Both the position numbers and the translations under genes were made by a program. The notes under the pieces are model-generated. The model had not been told where the DNA came from, made no database searches, and saw nothing but the letters and a program-made list of their open reading frames with translations. Positions 63,468-64,000 of a stretch of DNA of 64,000 bases are shown here, piece after piece. The DNA lies in contig NZ_VCGY01000011.1 of assembly GCF_016597725.1 (NCBI RefSeq), forward strand, positions 1 through 64,000, written 5' to 3'. How positions within the stretch are numbered: the first letter of the stretch is position 1; each line of letters begins with the position of its first letter. This stretch comes from Marinobacter sp. 1-4A. Its GTDB lineage: Bacteria > Pseudomonadota > Gammaproteobacteria > Pseudomonadales > Oleiphilaceae.

Positions 63468-64000
63468 GCAACGCCTGGCTTACAGACCTAACTGCATGGT
63501 TGAGTGCCAACCCGGGCTGGGTGTCTCTTGCGCTATTCAGCACCGCCTTTATAGAGTCTCTGGCAATTGCCGGCATTATTGTGCCCGGCGTTGCCCTCCT
63601 TTTCGCCATTGCTGCATTAGCTGCACAAATTGGAATGCCCCTAATGGCCGTATTGCTGTGGGCGGGTATGGGAGCTATTGCTGGAGACGCCCTGAGCTTT
63701 GCCATCGGCAGGCTTTTTCAAGGCAGGCTGAACAGCGTTTGGCCCCTGAGCCGATACCCCAAACTCATCGTCAAAGGTGAACGCTTTTTCCATAGGCACG
63801 GCGGCAAGAGCATCATCATTGGTCGCTTTGTGGGGCCGGTCAGGCCAGTGATCCCCCTAATTGCCGGCGCTTTAATGATGTCTTGGCGGCGCTTTCTAGC
63901 CTTTAATATCGGCTCTGCCATTGCCTGGGCACCCGCGTATATTTTGCCGGGCTTTCTGGTGGGCAGCGCACTGTCGAGCAAAGTTCAGCTTCCGGCCCAC
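63464..64000 (+). CDS. DedA-family membrane protein (3' end beyond window)
   Basis: The first 179 codons of an inner-membrane protein of the DedA/SNARE-associated family. Hydrophobic segments lie near 18-55, 58-80, 128-148 and 150-170; family marks are FIESLAIAGIIVPGVALLF near 29-47, GDALSFAIGRLFQG near 75-88, FFHRHGGKSIIIGRFVGPVRP near 108-128 and AGALMM near 134. DedA proteins act as undecaprenyl-phosphate or phospholipid translocases. Some relatives continue into a PAP2 phosphatase domain, which cannot be judged here. The start overlaps the upstream stop as ATGA. Confidence 0.9.
   Translation, partial: MSNAWLTDLTAWLSANPGWVSLALFSTAFIESLAIAGIIVPGVALLFAIAALAAQIGMPLMAVLLWAGMGAIAGDALSFAIGRLFQGRLNSVWPLSRYPKLIVKGERFFHRHGGKSIIIGRFVGPVRPVIPLIAGALMMSWRRFLAFNIGSAIAWAPAYILPGFLVGSALSSKVQLPAH

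Noticed and set aside
1-64000. CRISPR arrays, insertion sequences, prophage or integron features
   Set aside because: No repeat-spacer pattern, transposase, integrase or phage gene was seen. The only repeat element noticed is the palindrome at 10373-10560.

Overview
The window reads as a chromosomal segment of a marine-type gammaproteobacterium, most likely Marinobacter or a close relative. This rests on gene content and order, not on a database search: hemA-prfA-prmC-moeB, TPR lipoprotein-lolB-ispE-tRNA-prs-rplY-pth-ychF, alr-dnaB-rplI-(DUF2232)-rpsR-rpsF-rlmB-rnr, and proA-nadD-rsfS-rlmH-mrdA-mrdB-rlpA-dacA-ybeD-lipB are typical gammaproteobacterial blocks. The PPi-type phosphofructokinase, Anr-type FNR regulator and PACE/SMR efflux genes also fit. 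Most of the window is housekeeping DNA. There is no rRNA, CRISPR array, insertion sequence or prophage.

Layout. 1-4.2 kb: possible gene remnants, a HAD phosphatase, a 14-TM MFS exporter and AMP nucleosidase. 4.2-8.8 kb (minus strand): a tight six-gene operon with a DUF432-like protein, MscS channel, retropepsin-like RimB, RimK glutamate ligase, a succinylglutamate desuccinylase/aspartoacylase-like enzyme and YjbQ. 8.9-10.4 kb: photolyase, followed by a nested palindromic repeat element. 10.6-14.5 kb (minus): hemA-prfA-prmC-moeB. 14.8-21.8 kb (plus): outer-membrane lipoprotein sorting, isoprenoid synthesis, tRNA-Gln, PRPP synthesis, L25, Pth and YchF. 21.8-31.5 kb: mixed short units with a pseudouridine synthase, tRNA-Met, two convergent overlapping small efflux pumps, metY, lipA, two envelope proteins, RbgA, Anr with a probable autoregulatory site, and a degenerate sugar-reductase homologue. 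31.5-39.8 kb (minus): cell wall, replication, ribosomal-protein and RNA-processing genes. 40.1-48.9 kb: tRNA-Leu, an unknown large lipoprotein, acyl-CoA dehydrogenase, ubiX, mpl, PPi-PFK, two unknown AT-rich genes and a glutaredoxin. 49.0-52.3 kb: a YqaA protein overlapping a UbiB-like kinase, then an active-looking diguanylate cyclase. 52.3-61.3 kb (minus): the elongasome cluster. 61.5-64 kb (plus): two membrane proteins with degenerate GGDEF domains that keep the RxxD c-di-GMP-binding signature, coupled to a DedA gene cut by the window edge.

Themes. Post-translational modification links two distant loci: RimK is encoded at 5.7-6.6 kb, and its classical substrate S6, with an acidic tail ending DEEE, at 35.8-36.3 kb. 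Cyclic-di-GMP appears twice: a catalytic-looking GGEEY cyclase at 51.2 kb, and a pair of likely non-catalytic RxxD receptors at 61.5-63.5 kb. Best candidates for under-described biology are the tandem degenerate-GGDEF/DedA operon, the DUF432-MscS-Rim operon, the nested palindromic element at 10373-10560, and the orphan pair at 47.3-48.5 kb.
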